The translations under genes and the position numbers were made by a program. From assembly GCA_963576475.1 (NCBI GenBank), contig OY754980.1, forward strand, positions 33,579,431-33,643,430: DNA of 64,000 nt. The letters are read 5' to 3'. Each line of letters opens with the position of its first letter. The first letter of the stretch is position 1. Source of the DNA: Molanna angustata (Eukaryota; Arthropoda; Insecta; Trichoptera; Molannidae). The notes under the pieces are model-generated. The model saw only the letters and a list, made by a program, of their open reading frames with translations, ran no database searches and was not told where the DNA came from. Of this stretch, positions 44,504 through 57,054 are shown piece after piece.

Positions 44504-45370
44504 GTTGCATGTAACACATGAGATCCAACTGTCGATAGCGATAGTATGTATAGTTGAAGATAAGAATCAAACTATAAACCCATAAATACAAATTATTGAA
44601 AATTTTAACACATGTTGGTATGTATGTCAAGATAGGACAGTTTGGAGGTCAGTCCTCTTTTCCTACCCGGAATATGAAATCATCATGATGGTTCTGTATG
44701 TATGTTTGGAGATTAAGTAGCAAACTATTAAGTCTTCTTAGATATTCTGTATAGGCAACTGCCATACAAATTGTATGAAGCAATTTCGTCACTAAATTCA
44801 ATTTTGATTAAAATTGTTGAAAAAATATTGAGATGTACTTCTATAATATCAATATTTTTTATAGAAAATTAAATTATCTTGCCTTTTTTCGATTTTTTTA
44901 AAATATTTGGAAATATAGGCAGTTTAACTCATAAATTCATCATAAAAAAATATTTTTCTTAATAAAAAATGTTAGAGAAACCCTGGATTTTTTTTGAAAA
45001 AAACAATTTGAGATTTTATACTTGTCTATGTTTTTACCAATTTTCAGCGTTTTAGCTTTTATGGCTTCTGAGATACATAGAAAAATAAACCAAAAATTCA
45101 AATGTTGATAACCCCTGACTGACACAAAAATTCACCATTCTGAGTATAAAATTTTTGTAGGCCTATAACTGTTTTGAAATTTTGGGCTCTCTAAATTGAG
45201 CGGATCAAAAGTTATAAGGGGGGAACGGACACACACATACACAGACACACAAAACTCATATAAAATGTTCTACTCCGAATTCTGAGTAAATCCATGTACG
45301 GAATATTTATGCTGCGAAGCCTCTAAGTTGGTGTTTTTAGCATGCCTTTAAGTTGGTGTTTTACGCGCAC
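44504..45370 (+). mobile_element. T3 element
   Basis: Starts ACTAGTTGCATGTAACACAT then GAGATCCAACTGTCGATAGC; continues TGGAGGTCAGTCCTC and CATACAAATTGTATGAAGCA, and ends with GCTGCGAAGCCTCTAAGTTG. It shares its left half with 40127-40849 and 51226-51670, and its right half, inverted, with 7190-7480. No inverted second terminus is visible. Confidence 0.65.
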
Positions 45371-46045
45371 TTTTTTCTTCATTTTGTAAGATAATGTACA
45401 CTCGCACACCTGTCGCTGGTGACCCCACATTGTGGGATGTACCATGGCGGTTCGAATGAATGAACGAATATGTCGTAGGTTTGTACTTGTTTCAATGACA
45501 TATTAAAGAAAGATTAAAAATTATAAAAGAAAGAAAAAGAATGACATAATATGGGTACCTAGTATAGCGTTGGTAACAATCTACCCTTTAACACGAGTCA
45601 CCAGGCGGCGTGTATTGGTATTTTAGTGTATTATTTTTTACAAATCTTCATTTTTACGACCAGGGTTTTAGTATTGAATGAAAAAGTATTAAAGTTCGAT
45701 TGAGGCTATAACAATGGTGTTAAATTTTAGTTACAAAAAGGTACAAAGGATATGAATGTAATGATTGTTCAATATAGCAATATATATTATGTACAGTTAT
45801 GTATCGGATTATAAAACCCACGCAATATGATATATAAATTCAAATAAAATCAATTCATATCAAGGAATATCGTTTTTCCTTTTTATAATTTATTCTGTAC
45901 TAGCTGAATACCCGCAGCTTCGATTACTATAATTATTTGAATTCCACTGGCATTATTCCAAAATCGTTAACCCGTAATTAAGAAATATTAGATTTATCTT
46001 TTTTTAACTTTTCTACGGACAATTCTTGGTAGAACTCCATTTCAA
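45371..46045. other. No gene recognised
   Basis: AT-rich. ACTAGCTGAATACCCGCAGC at 45899-45918 and CATTATTCCAAAATCGTT at 45952-45969 look repeat-derived; the latter is similar to CATTGTTCCAAAGTCGTT at 58164-58181. Confidence 0.4.
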
Positions 46046-46435
46046 ATAATAAATAAATTTGGAATGGTAAAATAAAACCAAAGTTTTCAGTTCTACTAAT
46101 TTAATGACACTGACTAGTTTCGGTCATTCAGTGACCATTTTCAAAGTGTGAAAAAACAAGAGGTGGTTGGTAATATCTGGTTAAGGGGTTTGCAACATTT
46201 TTTTTCTAGCAACACTAATTGAACTGACGGAAAAAGAGAAAAAAAAAAATAAATAAATAAACAAAAAAAAAAAATGTTGCAAACCCCTTAACCAGATATT
46301 ATATAAACACCAACCACCTCTTGTTTTTTCACACTTTGAAAATGGTCACTGGATGACCGAAACTAGTCAGTGTCATTAAATTAGTAGAATTGAAAACTTT
46401 GGTTTTATTTTACCATTCCAAATTTATTTATTATT
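46046..46435. mobile_element. T2-type palindromic fold-back element
   Basis: Long inverted repeat with arms of about 155 bases. Left arm carries GACTAGTTTCGGTCATTCAG, ACCATTTTCAAAGTGTG and GGTTAAGGGGTTTGCAACAT; the right arm is its reverse complement with a few changes and a small AATAT/ATAAAC difference. The centre at 46205-46262 is A-rich. Flanks mirror as AATAATAAATAAATT. No protein is encoded. Confidence 0.88.
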
Positions 46436-46454
46436 AGATTTATCGAAAAACTTA

Positions 46455-47066
46455 ATAATAAAAATGCGAAAAACGGTAATAATGAATACATGCATATAGA
46501 ACACCAAACTAATAAATGTAGAAAAATGACTTATGTTTTTAGAATGCTACGAGATATGTTGGAAACTAATATACTACGAACAATCTACTTTGCACTTGTA
46601 CAAACAACATTGGAATATGGAATTATAGGCTGGGGAGGAATGGCAAAAACAATTTTAGAACCACTAGAAAGAATACAACGTTCAATAATAAAAATTACGT
46701 ACAAAAAACCTAAAAGATACCCCACGGACCAAATTTACACAGACAGTGGTTTTTTTAGATATTAGACAGTAATACATGAAAACTATAATGACCTACCTTC
46801 ATAAACACATGGCGGAATTCTTACCTGACTACGTTTTCTCCAACAGTACCCGAAATAGACTAGAGATAAGACCTCCACTAATAAGGACGACTTTTGCTCA
46901 GCGACAATACCCTTTTCTTGCTCCTAGACTCTACAATAAAATATTACCTGACATTGAACACAATATCTCAAGCGACGAAACAAACTTCAAAAAACTGGTA
47001 ATTAACTGGCTGAAAAGAAATGGTAGAATACAATCTGCTCATGTCTTGTTAAATATCCTAACATAG
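46455..47066 (+). mobile_element. Jockey-like LINE, C-terminal fragment
   Basis: First frame (46490-46765): IYFALVQTTLEYGIIGWGGM, then LEPLERIQRSIIKITYKKPK. Second frame (46776-47066): MTYLHKHMAEFLPDYVF, RPPLIRTTFAQRQYPFLAPR, LYNKILPDI. A frameshift near 46766-46776 separates them. Same family as 37860-38670 (shared YGIIGWG and TTF.QR). It directly follows the fold-back element. Confidence 0.85.
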
Positions 47067-47880
<814 letters not shown>

Positions 47881-48002
47881 TTCATTCTAACAAATGAATA
47901 AATTGAATTCATCGCATGTAAAGTAAAAAATATTTTTTTAAATTATTTAGAAGATCTAATAAAAATACATGTAAATCGAATATATATTTTTTAATTGCAT
48001 AT

Positions 48003-48330
48003 ACGCAAACATTGGATTTTTTCCCTGTCGAGTGTCAAATGATATTTTTATTGAAAATAACATCTCAATAGAGACGAATTTGGGATATTATGGAAGAACC
48101 AGGAACTCAGGCACCTACAGGGCTTACGAACTGTCATCGGCTGGTTTACGTGATCACTTTATGCGCTTGCGCAAAGTTCACCAATTGTTAATACAATGTC
48201 TTTATTTCGTTAAGAAACATAAAACTAAGCTTTCAACGCCCTTGAATATTAATGGCACTATGGAATTCTAATATTTGAAACTGTCATTAATACTTTGCAA
48301 TAAAATATCTGGTTTTTATTTCATTTCGTA
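48003..48330 (+). mobile_element. T4 element, extended copy
   Basis: Terminus CATATACGCAAACATTGGAT, CCCTGTCGAGTGTCAAATGA, then ATAGAGACGAATTTGGGATA, GCACCTACAGGGCTTACGAA, TGGTTTACGTGATCACTTTA, TGCGCTTGCGCAAAGTTCAC. This is the best copy for joining the terminus (10982-11022, 28921-29068) with the body (29385-29515, 50450-50515). Confidence 0.75.
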
Positions 48331-49000
48331 ATGTATATGGCCGAGAATATCAAAATGATTTTTTCCGTCTTGAAGCACAAGAAAAAAATTGAATATTTGA
48401 CGCACATAGGTGTAGGTACGTTTCTCCAGCAAAGTTGAGTTTGATATTTGAGGTTAATGACGTATCAATGGCATACTAATCATTAACGGGATCTCAGATA
48501 AGCACTTGTTTGCTAAACTTGGATAATTCGTTAGAGGTCGTTTGTGACACTGACCCCTTTGACTTTCTTCAGTCAATCATAAAACAGGGGTAAAATTCCT
48601 ACCTTAATTTAATTTGGTGACAAGTATTTTGAAGGATCGCTGATGGGAAATGACCTTTCAGACCCAACTAAATAACTACCACTTTAATTCAAATTAGAAA
48701 ACGTCGTGAACATTCGTCTATTTTCATTTAAGTCGTCGTCGAGTTATTTGAGGATGTCAATTAGATTTATTTACGGATGTCGAAAAGTTATTTGAGGATA
48801 TTACAGAGAGAGAACTTCCCATTTATAACCCAGTGAATGACATTGAATATGTTTTATGTCCAATTAAATTATGTTTCTTCGTTAACTGCAAAAGGATTTA
48901 ACTCTATAATTTTTTTATTTATTAAACGAACAAATCACATATAATAATAAAATTATAATTAATCAGGTGTATAAGTTCCAAACAAGCAAGAGTCGCCTTA
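48331..49000. other. No gene recognised
   Basis: AT-rich. A short direct repeat (GTTATTTGAGGAT) occurs at about 48743 and 48787. Confidence 0.4.
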
Positions 49001-49002
49001 AA

Positions 49003-49480
49003 ATTTGATCAAGTCTCTTGTCTGGAGTGTACTGCTATATGGCTGTGAAACATGGACCATCAGCCAACGCGAAACGGGACGTTTGTCGGCGTTTGAGATG
49101 TGGTGCTACAGACGCATGGCTAAAGTTCACTGGTCAGAACACATCAGCAACGACGAGGTACTAAGTAGGGTTGGAGAGACAAGGCAAATTATGAAAATAA
49201 TTGCCCAACAGAGAACAACTTGGATAGGCCACAACATCCGGCACCCAGGCCTGCTTCTTACCATCGTCGAAGGAATGATTGATGGGGTTAACCGTAGAGG
49301 TCGCCCCAGAAATAACTATATAGACCAGATAATCGGTGACGTGCGCTGTAGCAGCTACAAAGAGATGAAGAGACTGGCGGACGATAATCTTAGGATTATG
49401 ACCCAGAAGAAGAAGATACGTTCCATGATAAAACTTTTCAATTTAGACGAAATCACGTGTTTATATTAAATAAATAATTC
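49003..49480 (+). mobile_element. RTE-f LINE, C-terminal region
   Basis: A continuous 154-codon frame: LVWSVLLYGCETWTISQRET, RLSAFEMWCYRRMAKVHWSE, GETRQIMKIIAQQRTTWIGH, IRHPGLLLTIVEGMIDGVNR, RGRPRNNYIDQIIGDVRC, KEMKRLADDN. These are the ordered C-terminal motifs of RTE-type elements. The tail carries CAGAAGAAGAAGATACG. 5'-truncated, so not active. Confidence 0.9.
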
Positions 49481-49689
49481 ATAAACTACCTATTGAATTT
49501 CAAAGGTTTGGACATTTGTATGTGAACATATTATTAATATACATATAAGAATTATGAAAAAGGATAGACAAGATTTTTATATAAATGAAGTTTTATAAAA
49601 GCAAGAATGCAAAAACAAAAAAAAGAGTTTCCAATCTATTTATGTAGTTAGTTTTCTATGTTTATCCATATCCAGTTATTGATTTTTTT

Positions 49690-49976
49690 AATCATATTTA
49701 TTTATTTATATTTACATATACGGCTTCTGGGCCATTATAAAAAAAAAGGTAAAAATTAAACATTAAACTCGTATTAAACAACACAACAATTAAAAAGAAA
49801 ACAACACAATAATACATTAAAGCACAAATAATTTCAAATAAGTTAAAAAAAAGAATGCAAATAAAAGTTTATAGGTACATACAGGATCGGTACAATTGAT
49901 TGATTTTATTCTTCAAGATATTAAAATTGTTTTAACGTCTAAGACTCAACCGGAGTTCATTGAACCTTGTCCTACT
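49690..49976. other. Probable LINE 3' tail
   Basis: TTTATTTATATTTACATATA then CGGCTTCTGGGCC followed by an A-rich region reads on the minus strand like a Jockey-type 3' end. No coding part is attached. Confidence 0.35.
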
Positions 49977-50279
49977 TTAGGTAGGATCGGCTCTCCCAAT
50001 CCTTTGTCGCCAGGATGATCTGTCCTGTATTGTCGTGGCTGGTATTTGGGCTTTATCCATGAGCTTACTCATACTACCCCACCACATGGATAGTAGACGT
50101 CCTTTTCTAGAGCAGAGCAGCACGACATGATCATTTTGCCTTCTCATTACATGTCCATACCATCTGAGTCGGCTCTCTGTGAGTTTTTCTGGTATGGGGG
50201 CTACTCCAAAGATTCCTCTTATTAGCTCATTATGAATTTTATCCAGCTTTGTCACCCCGCCTGCCCATCTCATTATCAT
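49977..50279 (-). mobile_element. RTE-d LINE, C-terminal region
   Basis: The minus strand reads MRWAGGVTKLDKIHNELIRG, FGVAPIPEKLTESRLRWYGH, VMRRQNDHVV, and SSWRQRIGRADPT. The motif L(R/T)W..G.T..D.IRN..IRG...V..I..K..ESRLRWYGHVMRR is typical of RTE-clade C-terminal ends in insects. A shift near 50090 scrambles the GRP.. part. It shares its layout with 62400-63420. Confidence 0.85.
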
Positions 50280-50349
50280 CTAATAAATAAAATAACAATA
50301 AATCAATAAATGATCCTCATGTATAAGAAATTTTGCTTTCCTTGTTCAC

Positions 50350-50520
50350 AAATCAATTTATCAATAGATGGCGTCACAAACAAAGTTTCTTCGTCACCGT
50401 GTAGACGGCGATGGTGTTTTCAGTTTATTAACATACAATTGGATTGATCTCAAGTAGAGGGCATAATCGGTGAACGTTGCGCAAGTGCGTAAAGTGCGTT
50501 AAACCAGCCGATGACTGTAA
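50350..50520 (-). mobile_element. T4 element fragment
   Basis: CAATAGATGGCGTCACAAAC, then CATAATCGGTGAACGTTGCG, CAAGTGCGTAAAGTGCGTTA and ACCAGCCGATGACTG match 29210-29450. Confidence 0.65.
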
Positions 50521-51225
50521 TTGATATACGAGTATAGATGCCCTTCAATGAATCTTCGTCTATTATTCTATAATAATTGTGTATCCAATCAATAACAAAA
50601 CACAATAAACCATGTATCAAAATGTGAAATTTAGGAAATGTCTGTTGAAGACTTTTGAAATATCCCATTTGTATTTGGAATTCTTAACAAGGTCCAATTA
50701 TTTTAAAACAAAGATAGGTAGTTAGGGATTCTTTTTATTTCAATAATAAAATAACATGGATATATTTTGAAAACATTTTCAATGTTGTTGAACTTTTTCG
50801 TTTCTTTGGGTAAAAATAGATTTTATTTAAATTATAGCCACAATATAAAAACATATAATGCATGGTGTTTATGCGATTTTGAATTATGATTTTTAAAACA
50901 GTGGAATGTATTTAAAAATATTGGATGCACTAACTTCAAACATCGTAGTCAAAAAATTACTGGTCATCTATTTTCTTTCGTGTTCTTGAATTATTTTTCG
51001 GCGAAACTTTTCCAAGTAAAATTATTGTAGTAATTCGGAGAGACTCTTTACACACTTATAAGTAATTAAATTATTTTTGTAATTAGCCAATACACATTTA
51101 GATTATTTGTAAGCAGATATTGTGTTTAAATAAAATCTCTTTTATACAAGATCTTAGAAAACATAACATTTTATATTAACCAAGATTGGACGAGCTGTCA
51201 ACATAAAAAATACAGAGTATCATAC
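50521..51225. other. No gene recognised
   Basis: AT-rich; no supported coding sequence or repeat. Confidence 0.4.
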
Positions 51226-51680
51226 AACTAGTTGCATGTATCATGTTGCATGCATGTCTATAGCGATAGTATGCATAGTTGAAGAATACATACCAAACTA
51301 TGAGTGTCAACCCATAAACTTAAATTATTGGATATTTGAAGATATATATATCAGGATAAGATAATATGGAGGTCAGTATTTTTTTCCTACCCAGTATATA
51401 AAAAACAGCACGATAGTATGTATGTACATTTGGAGATTTGTATCAAACTATTAAAGTCCCCGTAGGTATATGTTGTGTAGTGTATACTGCCATACAAATT
51501 GTATGAAACGATGTCGTCACTAAATTCAATTGTAATAAAAAATGTTAAGAAAAGTTTGATATGTGCTTCTATAATGTTCATATTTTTTATAGAAAATTAT
51601 ATTAAATTAAGTGTTTCGGTGTTTTTCGATATTTAAATAAAATGGAAATATAGGCACTTAAACACAAAGTTATCATATAA
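51226..51680 (+). mobile_element. T3 element, 5' part
   Basis: ACTAGTTGCATGTATCATGT, CTATAGCGATAGTATGCATA, TGGAGGTCAGTATTTTTTTC and CATACAAATTGTATGAAACG follow the order seen in 44504-44900. Confidence 0.65.
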
Positions 51681-52798
51681 AAAATATTGAATTATATTGC
51701 ATATTATAACGAATAATTAAAAAAAATTACAGGTTTATATTAAAATTTATAAAGATTAAAATAGAAATTCACCCAAAAACATTTAATACGATTGACAACA
51801 GATATGTAGTGTTGCAACCACTGTTATAAGTAAATAATAGTGGTGGAAAAAACGAACTTACTTGCTTGTATTTCCAGTGTTTTCTCATTTATCCTAACTT
51901 GTATAGTTGTAGCCAATTTTCGATTGTTGCCAATCTCTAAAATTTTCGGCGTAGTGGGGGAAGGTTTGCGCATCTACCATGTATGTATAAACCCAAATTT
52001 TTGCCGTTATTCAAAACGTTTGTCTGTTAATCTAGGCGCCTTTAAAATTTAGCACCCCATGCGACGAGTACCATAGATCCTGGCCTTTATTAGGTAAATA
52101 AAACATTTACCAAAATAAGGATAATTTACATGTGTACCTTTACTATCACTATGTTTGAAATTTGAGGCGAAATTTATTTAAATGTCATCTAATCAGTGGT
52201 CTGTGTAGAATAATCTACACAAATGTAATTAACTTGTCCTCTTTGGTGATTAATCTCCCCTACATTTTGTTGAATAACAATTTTATTTCATGTATAGATA
52301 CTGTTAGCTCTACTAAATATTATACTTTAGGCACTATGCCTGCCAAACTGGAAGGAATTCATATTATTTTATTCACTAGACTATTTTATACTGTAGGCAC
52401 CACGAATTAAGTATATTCTGATCTATAAGTCATCTCAATAAAACGTAAAACTTTCGTTTAAATATTTTTATTTAGTTTTATGCTAATATTGTAAATGATA
52501 TAACTGTGCATCAAGACATAAATAAAGTGGGTTGCAAAGGGGAGCGGCAAAACTGCCACGCAGTGTAAGATTCTTTCTGTATCTCATCTTTTCTTCTTTC
52601 TTTTCTTGAGCTAAATGACACGTTGTATAGGGGGGGCAGAGCCGCGATAAATCGATACTATAACACGCAACAATAACATCTTACATACATAGTTCATCAT
52701 CCATTCTAAATATTGCCTTTTTAAGGTGAGGCGAGACTGATGTGTGGGTATACACGCATGTGTCGTGCTTCCAAATTAATTATAAGGTAATTCATACT
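51681..52798. other. No gene recognised
   Basis: Two short plus-strand frames (51840-52052 and 52162-52410) are free of stops but show no motif or splice context. Confidence 0.35.
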
Positions 52799-53150
52799 CG
52801 TTTTTATAAATCAAAGCGAATGTGAATACAATATTGAATATATAAATGTATTCACATTCGCTTTCATTTATAAAAACGAATGGGTTATGTCCATCACTAA
52901 ACTCTTTCTAACACTAATATATATTCAATTTTGTATTAACATTCGCCTTGATTTATAAAAACGAGTGGGTTGTGGCCAACACTAAACTCTTTCCAACACT
53001 CATAGATTCAATTATATTTAATACCATTTCCCATAGTCCATCTTTCTGATTTTTTTATTCACATTTGCTTCCCATACAAATTATGTAAAAATACGCATGG
53101 GTTGTGGCCAACACTGCACTCTTTACAATGCTTTCAATATTAATTCAAAC
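52799..53150. mobile_element. Cluster of three T1-type ends with a hairpin
   Basis: A palindrome with about 31-bp arms (52799-52830 and 52847-52878; CGTTTTTATAAATCAAAGCG with its partner) is followed by three diverged copies of the T1 opening at about 52872, 52961 and 53090 (AAAACGAGTGGGTTGTGGCC, then AACACTAAACTCTTTCCAAC). The copies are about 90 and 130 bases apart. Confidence 0.65.
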
Positions 53151-53159
53151 CACTTCCCA

Positions 53160-53250
53160 AAGTCCATTATTTCTGACAAAAGGGACAGGAAAGATGAAGG
53201 GAATGGACGGAAGGAGGGACGGGAGGGACCGAAAAAACGAAGGGGACATC
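53160..53250. repeat. Purine-rich GGGA/GGAC stretch
   Basis: Short degenerate repeats of GGGAC, GGAAG and GGAGGGAC. A similar stretch lies at 58490-58605. Confidence 0.6.
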
Positions 53251-53484
53251 TATTTAAAAACTTACGTATGTATGATAATTTTTATTTTTTGTTTTTATTC
53301 TAAATTCTTATATAACTACAGTTCAAAAATTAAAAAAAATATTTTTTTATGAGATAGCTAATAGCTATTTATCTATTTTCCTTTCCGGCCAACTCCGGGT
53401 ATTAAATACTAGTAGGTTATAAAACTGTTACTAATCATATGTAAATAAGACCATTTTAGTACACGTAAAAACACCTTACTTTTC

Positions 53485-53595
53485 TTGCTGGAAAGTGGCA
53501 GCAGAGGACAGGATTGGATGGAGGCGAAAGTTAACGGAGGCCAAGGCTCGATTTGGGCTGTAGCGCCATCGAAGAAGAAGAAGAAGAAAAACACC
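53485..53595 (+). mobile_element. RTE-type LINE, last codons and GAA tail
   Basis: Reads DRIGWRRKLTEAKARFGL, stop, then RH, followed by (GAAGAA)n at 53570-53587. This order (DR..WR...EA, stop, AAG tail) matches the ends of the other RTE copies here. Confidence 0.55.
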
Positions 53596-54055
53596 TTAAA
53601 TATTCTCTCCAACGATAACTTTAAATTTTAAGTAAAAATGTTCAACAATAGCTCTATGAACAGTGAAGGGTAAAAAATAAAGCCTTTTTGAAATAATAGG
53701 CATTGCTCCCATATTGGAGATTATATTTTTTAGCGAATGTTTTTATTGGAAATAATTCTTAAAAAATCATATCGTTAACTTTGGAGTTTAAATTTAAAAA
53801 AAATAATTTTGCCAAGTGGAATACGTTGAATTTTCGAGCCTAGACTAATTGACTTTCGTTTGGGGATGAATGAAAAAGAAAAAAAAATAGTACTCGGGAG
53901 AATAAAACAATCTTTTTTGCGCCTCTTCATATTTCAGTATCGACGTAAAAAAACAGTATGTCTGAATCACCACACGGAGAGCAATAAAGAATCGAACTAA
54001 GCCCTTTATAAAGATAGTTCACCATGTGTTATGTTAAAATGACGCCATTTTGTTA
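53596..54055. other. No gene recognised
   Basis: AT-rich. Confidence 0.4.
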
Positions 54056-54059
54056 CAGA

Positions 54060-54735
54060 ATTTCATTTTTTTTATTACAATTTAGTTATTTTGATAAGAC
54101 TAAATGTATGACATTCTCAAAAACACACATAGCATGCAATCTGACTATAGACAACAACCCAATTGAACAGGTTAATACCTTTAGATATCTAGGAATTGAC
54201 ATAACATAAGATGCTGACCTCTGCGAAGAAATTCAGAGCCAAGTCAATAAGGCAGCTGCAGTCTCGGGCGCCCTAAAATCTATTATTTGGAAAAATGAGG
54301 ATATGGCCATTAAAAGTAAAGTGAGAATATACAAAGCATGCGTAAGACCAGTGATGACATATGGTATAGAGGCACGAGCAGACACAGTCAGAAGCAAACA
54401 AATGTTTTCAGAAATGAAGACATTGAGAGCTATTACAGGCAAAACCCTGAGAGACCGAGTGAGGAACTCCAGAATAAGGGAACTATGTGAGGTTGACGAT
54501 ATCATCAGATGGAGTAGGCAGCGGAGGAGGGACTGGTATGGTCATGTCCAAAGGATGGACAAAACCAGACTTCCTCATATCGTGCTTCACAATCAGCCTC
54601 ACGGAACCCGCCCTCGCGGAAGACCGCCAAAAAGATGGAGGGATAGCTGGGGGTCCACCTCGCAGGAAGAGCAGGCCTCTTAAAAAACAGACCTGAAGGT
54701 CTATTCAAAAGAAGAAGAAGAAGAAGAAGAAGAGT
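54060..54735 (+). mobile_element. RTE-b LINE, best-preserved C-terminal region
   Basis: One frame from about 54072 to 54683 with a single in-frame TAA at 54207-54209. Order: FDKTKCMTFSKTHIACNLTI, IEQVNTFRYLGIDIT, stop, QVNKAAAVSGALKSIIWKNE, KVRIYKACVRPVMTYGIEAR, EMKTLRAITGKTLRDRVRNS, RQRRRDWYGHVQRMDKTRLP, GRPPKRWRDSWGSTSQEEQA. Tail (AAGAAG)n at 54711-54732. The KTK.M and F.YLG.. motifs lie just downstream of the RT catalytic core, which is missing. Confidence 0.9.
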
Positions 54736-54770
54736 AGTTATTTTCATTTTATTAACATACATATATACCA

Positions 54771-55293
54771 TCACGCCATGTCCCTCACGGGGTAGGCAGA
54801 GAGAATCGATCGCAACATTTTTCTATCTTGACACACATTCACCGCCTCATCAACATTCATACATCGTCTTATACATGTTCGTCTGTTGTTCACGCTTCTT
54901 ACATTCTCATTTTTCAGAATATCGTTTACATGGTCGTGCCATCCTTTTCTTGGGCGCCCCCGACCTCTTATTCCATACCTGTCAGATTTTTATATTTTCT
55001 TCGTCAGGCGTTCTTCATTCATTCTCCCCAAGTGGCCAAACCATCTCAATGTGTTAACTTTCATTCTGTTAATTACATCTTTCTTCATCTTACATTCTTT
55101 CCTTGTATCTTCATTTCGAACTCTGTCATACATCGTTCTATTAGAAATTCTTCTAAGCGATTTCATTTCAACTGCATTTATTCTGCTTTCGTGCGACTCC
55201 TGCCATGTCCAGGTCTCACTTGTATACGTCAGGGTTGGCACTACGATTGCGTTATGAATGGCAACTTTAAAAAACTCATTTTATTAATCTTCT
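54771..55293 (-). mobile_element. RTE-c LINE, C-terminal region, fullest copy
   Basis: The minus-strand frame from about 55293 to TGA at 54771-54773 has one in-frame TAA (54990-54992). Order: EFFKVAIHNAIVVPTLTYTS, ETWTWQESHESRINAVEMKS, RTMYDRVRNEDTRKECKMKK, KVNTLRWFGHLGRMNEERLT, stop, GRGRPRKGWHDHVNDILKNE, RRCMNVDEAVNVCQDRKMLR, SILSAYPVRDMA. It faces the RTE-b copy at 54060 tail to tail, about 40-90 bases apart. Plus-strand frames at 54828-55361 are shadows. Confidence 0.9.
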
Positions 55294-55374
55294 GGAATAT
55301 CGGGTTTATTAACAGTTGTTCGTCATTTTTCTTTTCTTATCAGATGGAAATAATTTTATGAAAGCTTGACATGT

Positions 55375-55625
55375 GTGTCAGCATGTGAGGCCCAAGATGT
55401 GTTCAGATGGGGAGCCAGTATCGACGATACTGGTATCAGCATTCAGCATGTGCAGAGGATGAATCATACGAGAATCTCAGACATAGCATTACTCCATGTA
55501 CTACACTGAAGGCGTCAACTAGGAAGACCCTCGAAACAATCGAGAGAGATATCTGGAGCTCAGCATCTTAGGAGGACCATCCTGTGATACAGACTCTGTC
55601 AAACAGACTCAACAAAATCGAAACA
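55375..55625 (+). mobile_element. Decayed RTE-b-like LINE remnant
   Basis: Fragments in shifting frames: QDVFRWGAS, VQRMNHTRISDIALLHV, GRPSKQSREISGAQHLRRTI-like phrases, then a C-rich end. The order (R.G., QRM...RI..IAL, GRP.K..R) follows 54500-54680. Heavily mutated. Confidence 0.55.
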
Positions 55626-56075
55626 AACGAGTGTTGAAAATTAGATTCCTAATTATTCATGTTTCATAAATCTTCAGTTGTCCAACAAGTTTTTACTAAT
55701 ATGAACAAGATTTATAGATAACGTTTAATTTTAGACGTAGGTGGAATTTTAATTTTATTTTAAAATATTCTATTGAATAAGATGTATGTATGTAATTTCT
55801 CCTTTGTTGGGAATCGTACTAATATGCCGGCATTTATGAAAGTTAAATAGCTTAATTGTTAATATATGCTATATCTAATCACTGTGATCGACCATACTCT
55901 ACTGCCATATATTTGATATGTTCCAAAGAAATATATTTATAGTGAAAGATCTGTATCTTGGAAACAAGAATCAAAATGGTTGCTTTGTTGATACTTTACG
56001 TATTAAGTACCATATCTGGAAAATGAAAAAAATAATAAAGTATCATGGATGTGGGTGGTGCAAGCGAAGATTTTT

Positions 56076-56345
56076 TTAGTTGTGAGAAGCTATAGGTACC
56101 TTCTTATACATTTAGTTGTGGGAAGCTATAGGTACTTATACATTTAGTTGTGGGAAGCTATAGGTACTTATACATTTAGTTGTGGGAAGCTATAGGTACT
56201 TATACATTTAGTTGTGGGAAGCTATAGGTACTTATACATTTAGTTGTGGGAAGCTATAGGTACCTTCTTATACATTTAGTTGTGGGAAGCTATAGGTACC
56301 TACTTATACATTTAGTTGTAGTAAGTTATATGTAGGTACTTATAA
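56076..56345. repeat. 32-36-bp tandem repeat, 8 copies
   Basis: Units of TTTAGTTGTGGGAAGCTATA plus GGTACTTATACA. Most are 32 bases; some carry GGTACCTTC or GGTACCTAC and are 36. The last copy is diverged (GTAGTAAGTTATATGTAGG). Confidence 0.95.
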
Positions 56346-57050
56346 ATTTTCGTATACAGCTACATATATACGTATATACATAATACATACTACTATAAAT
56401 CTTCTTATTCATCTTTGTTTTTTTCCAATTCTAATGTAACATCATCGACAAACGATTGTTTTTTAATTTGTGGTATCGTTATGCAATAAATTAAATGAAA
56501 TAAAACTCGGGATATTGTGAAATAAGTTTCATTACGTGCCCCAAAAAGAACGACCAGAAGACCTGAATTGTGTCATGTTCCGGTATATGGGACAAACTAT
56601 CGAAAGTATTCTATTATACCGCGCATATGCCGTCAATACAATGAGAGGTTTAATGAGGTCGATATTTTTCAATTTAATTACGACAAATATCGAAAATTGG
56701 TACGGAAAAAATTAGTGCCGGTTGATTGAGTGGTGGCTTTATGCGGCAGACGTCTTCACATCCCTCATTTCCCTCCATCTTTCCTACCCTTTCATCTCCA
56801 ATCAAAATTCTTTTTTATTATTTATTCACATTGTACCTATACTTTTATTTTGATAAGCTCTTCATCTTTTTTGTTCTATGTTTTTTTTCTGTTTTCTCAC
56901 CTACCTATTTTATTCTGTTGTTGATTATATTTTTTAATTTGTGGATAGTAGTTTTGGTGCATGTTTTTTTACTGTATATTTTTCTTTTTGGTCGCTGTTT
57001 CTGTCTCTAATAAATAATTAAATGAAATAAAACACAACTTTGTGTACACC
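56346..57050. other. No gene recognised; LINE-type tails
   Basis: LINE-like 3' tails occur at about 56436-56505 (TAACATCATCGACAAACGAT, GCAATAAATTAAATGAAATA) and 57005-57065. The minus strand of 1648-1745 is not needed to explain them; they match the plus strand there. T-rich frames at 56726-57010 lack motifs. Confidence 0.45.
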
Positions 57051-57054
57051 ACTA

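Noticed and set aside
54828..55361. 177-, 123- and 60-codon plus-strand frames
   Set aside because: Antisense of the RTE-c C-terminal region, whose minus-strand protein motifs are clear.
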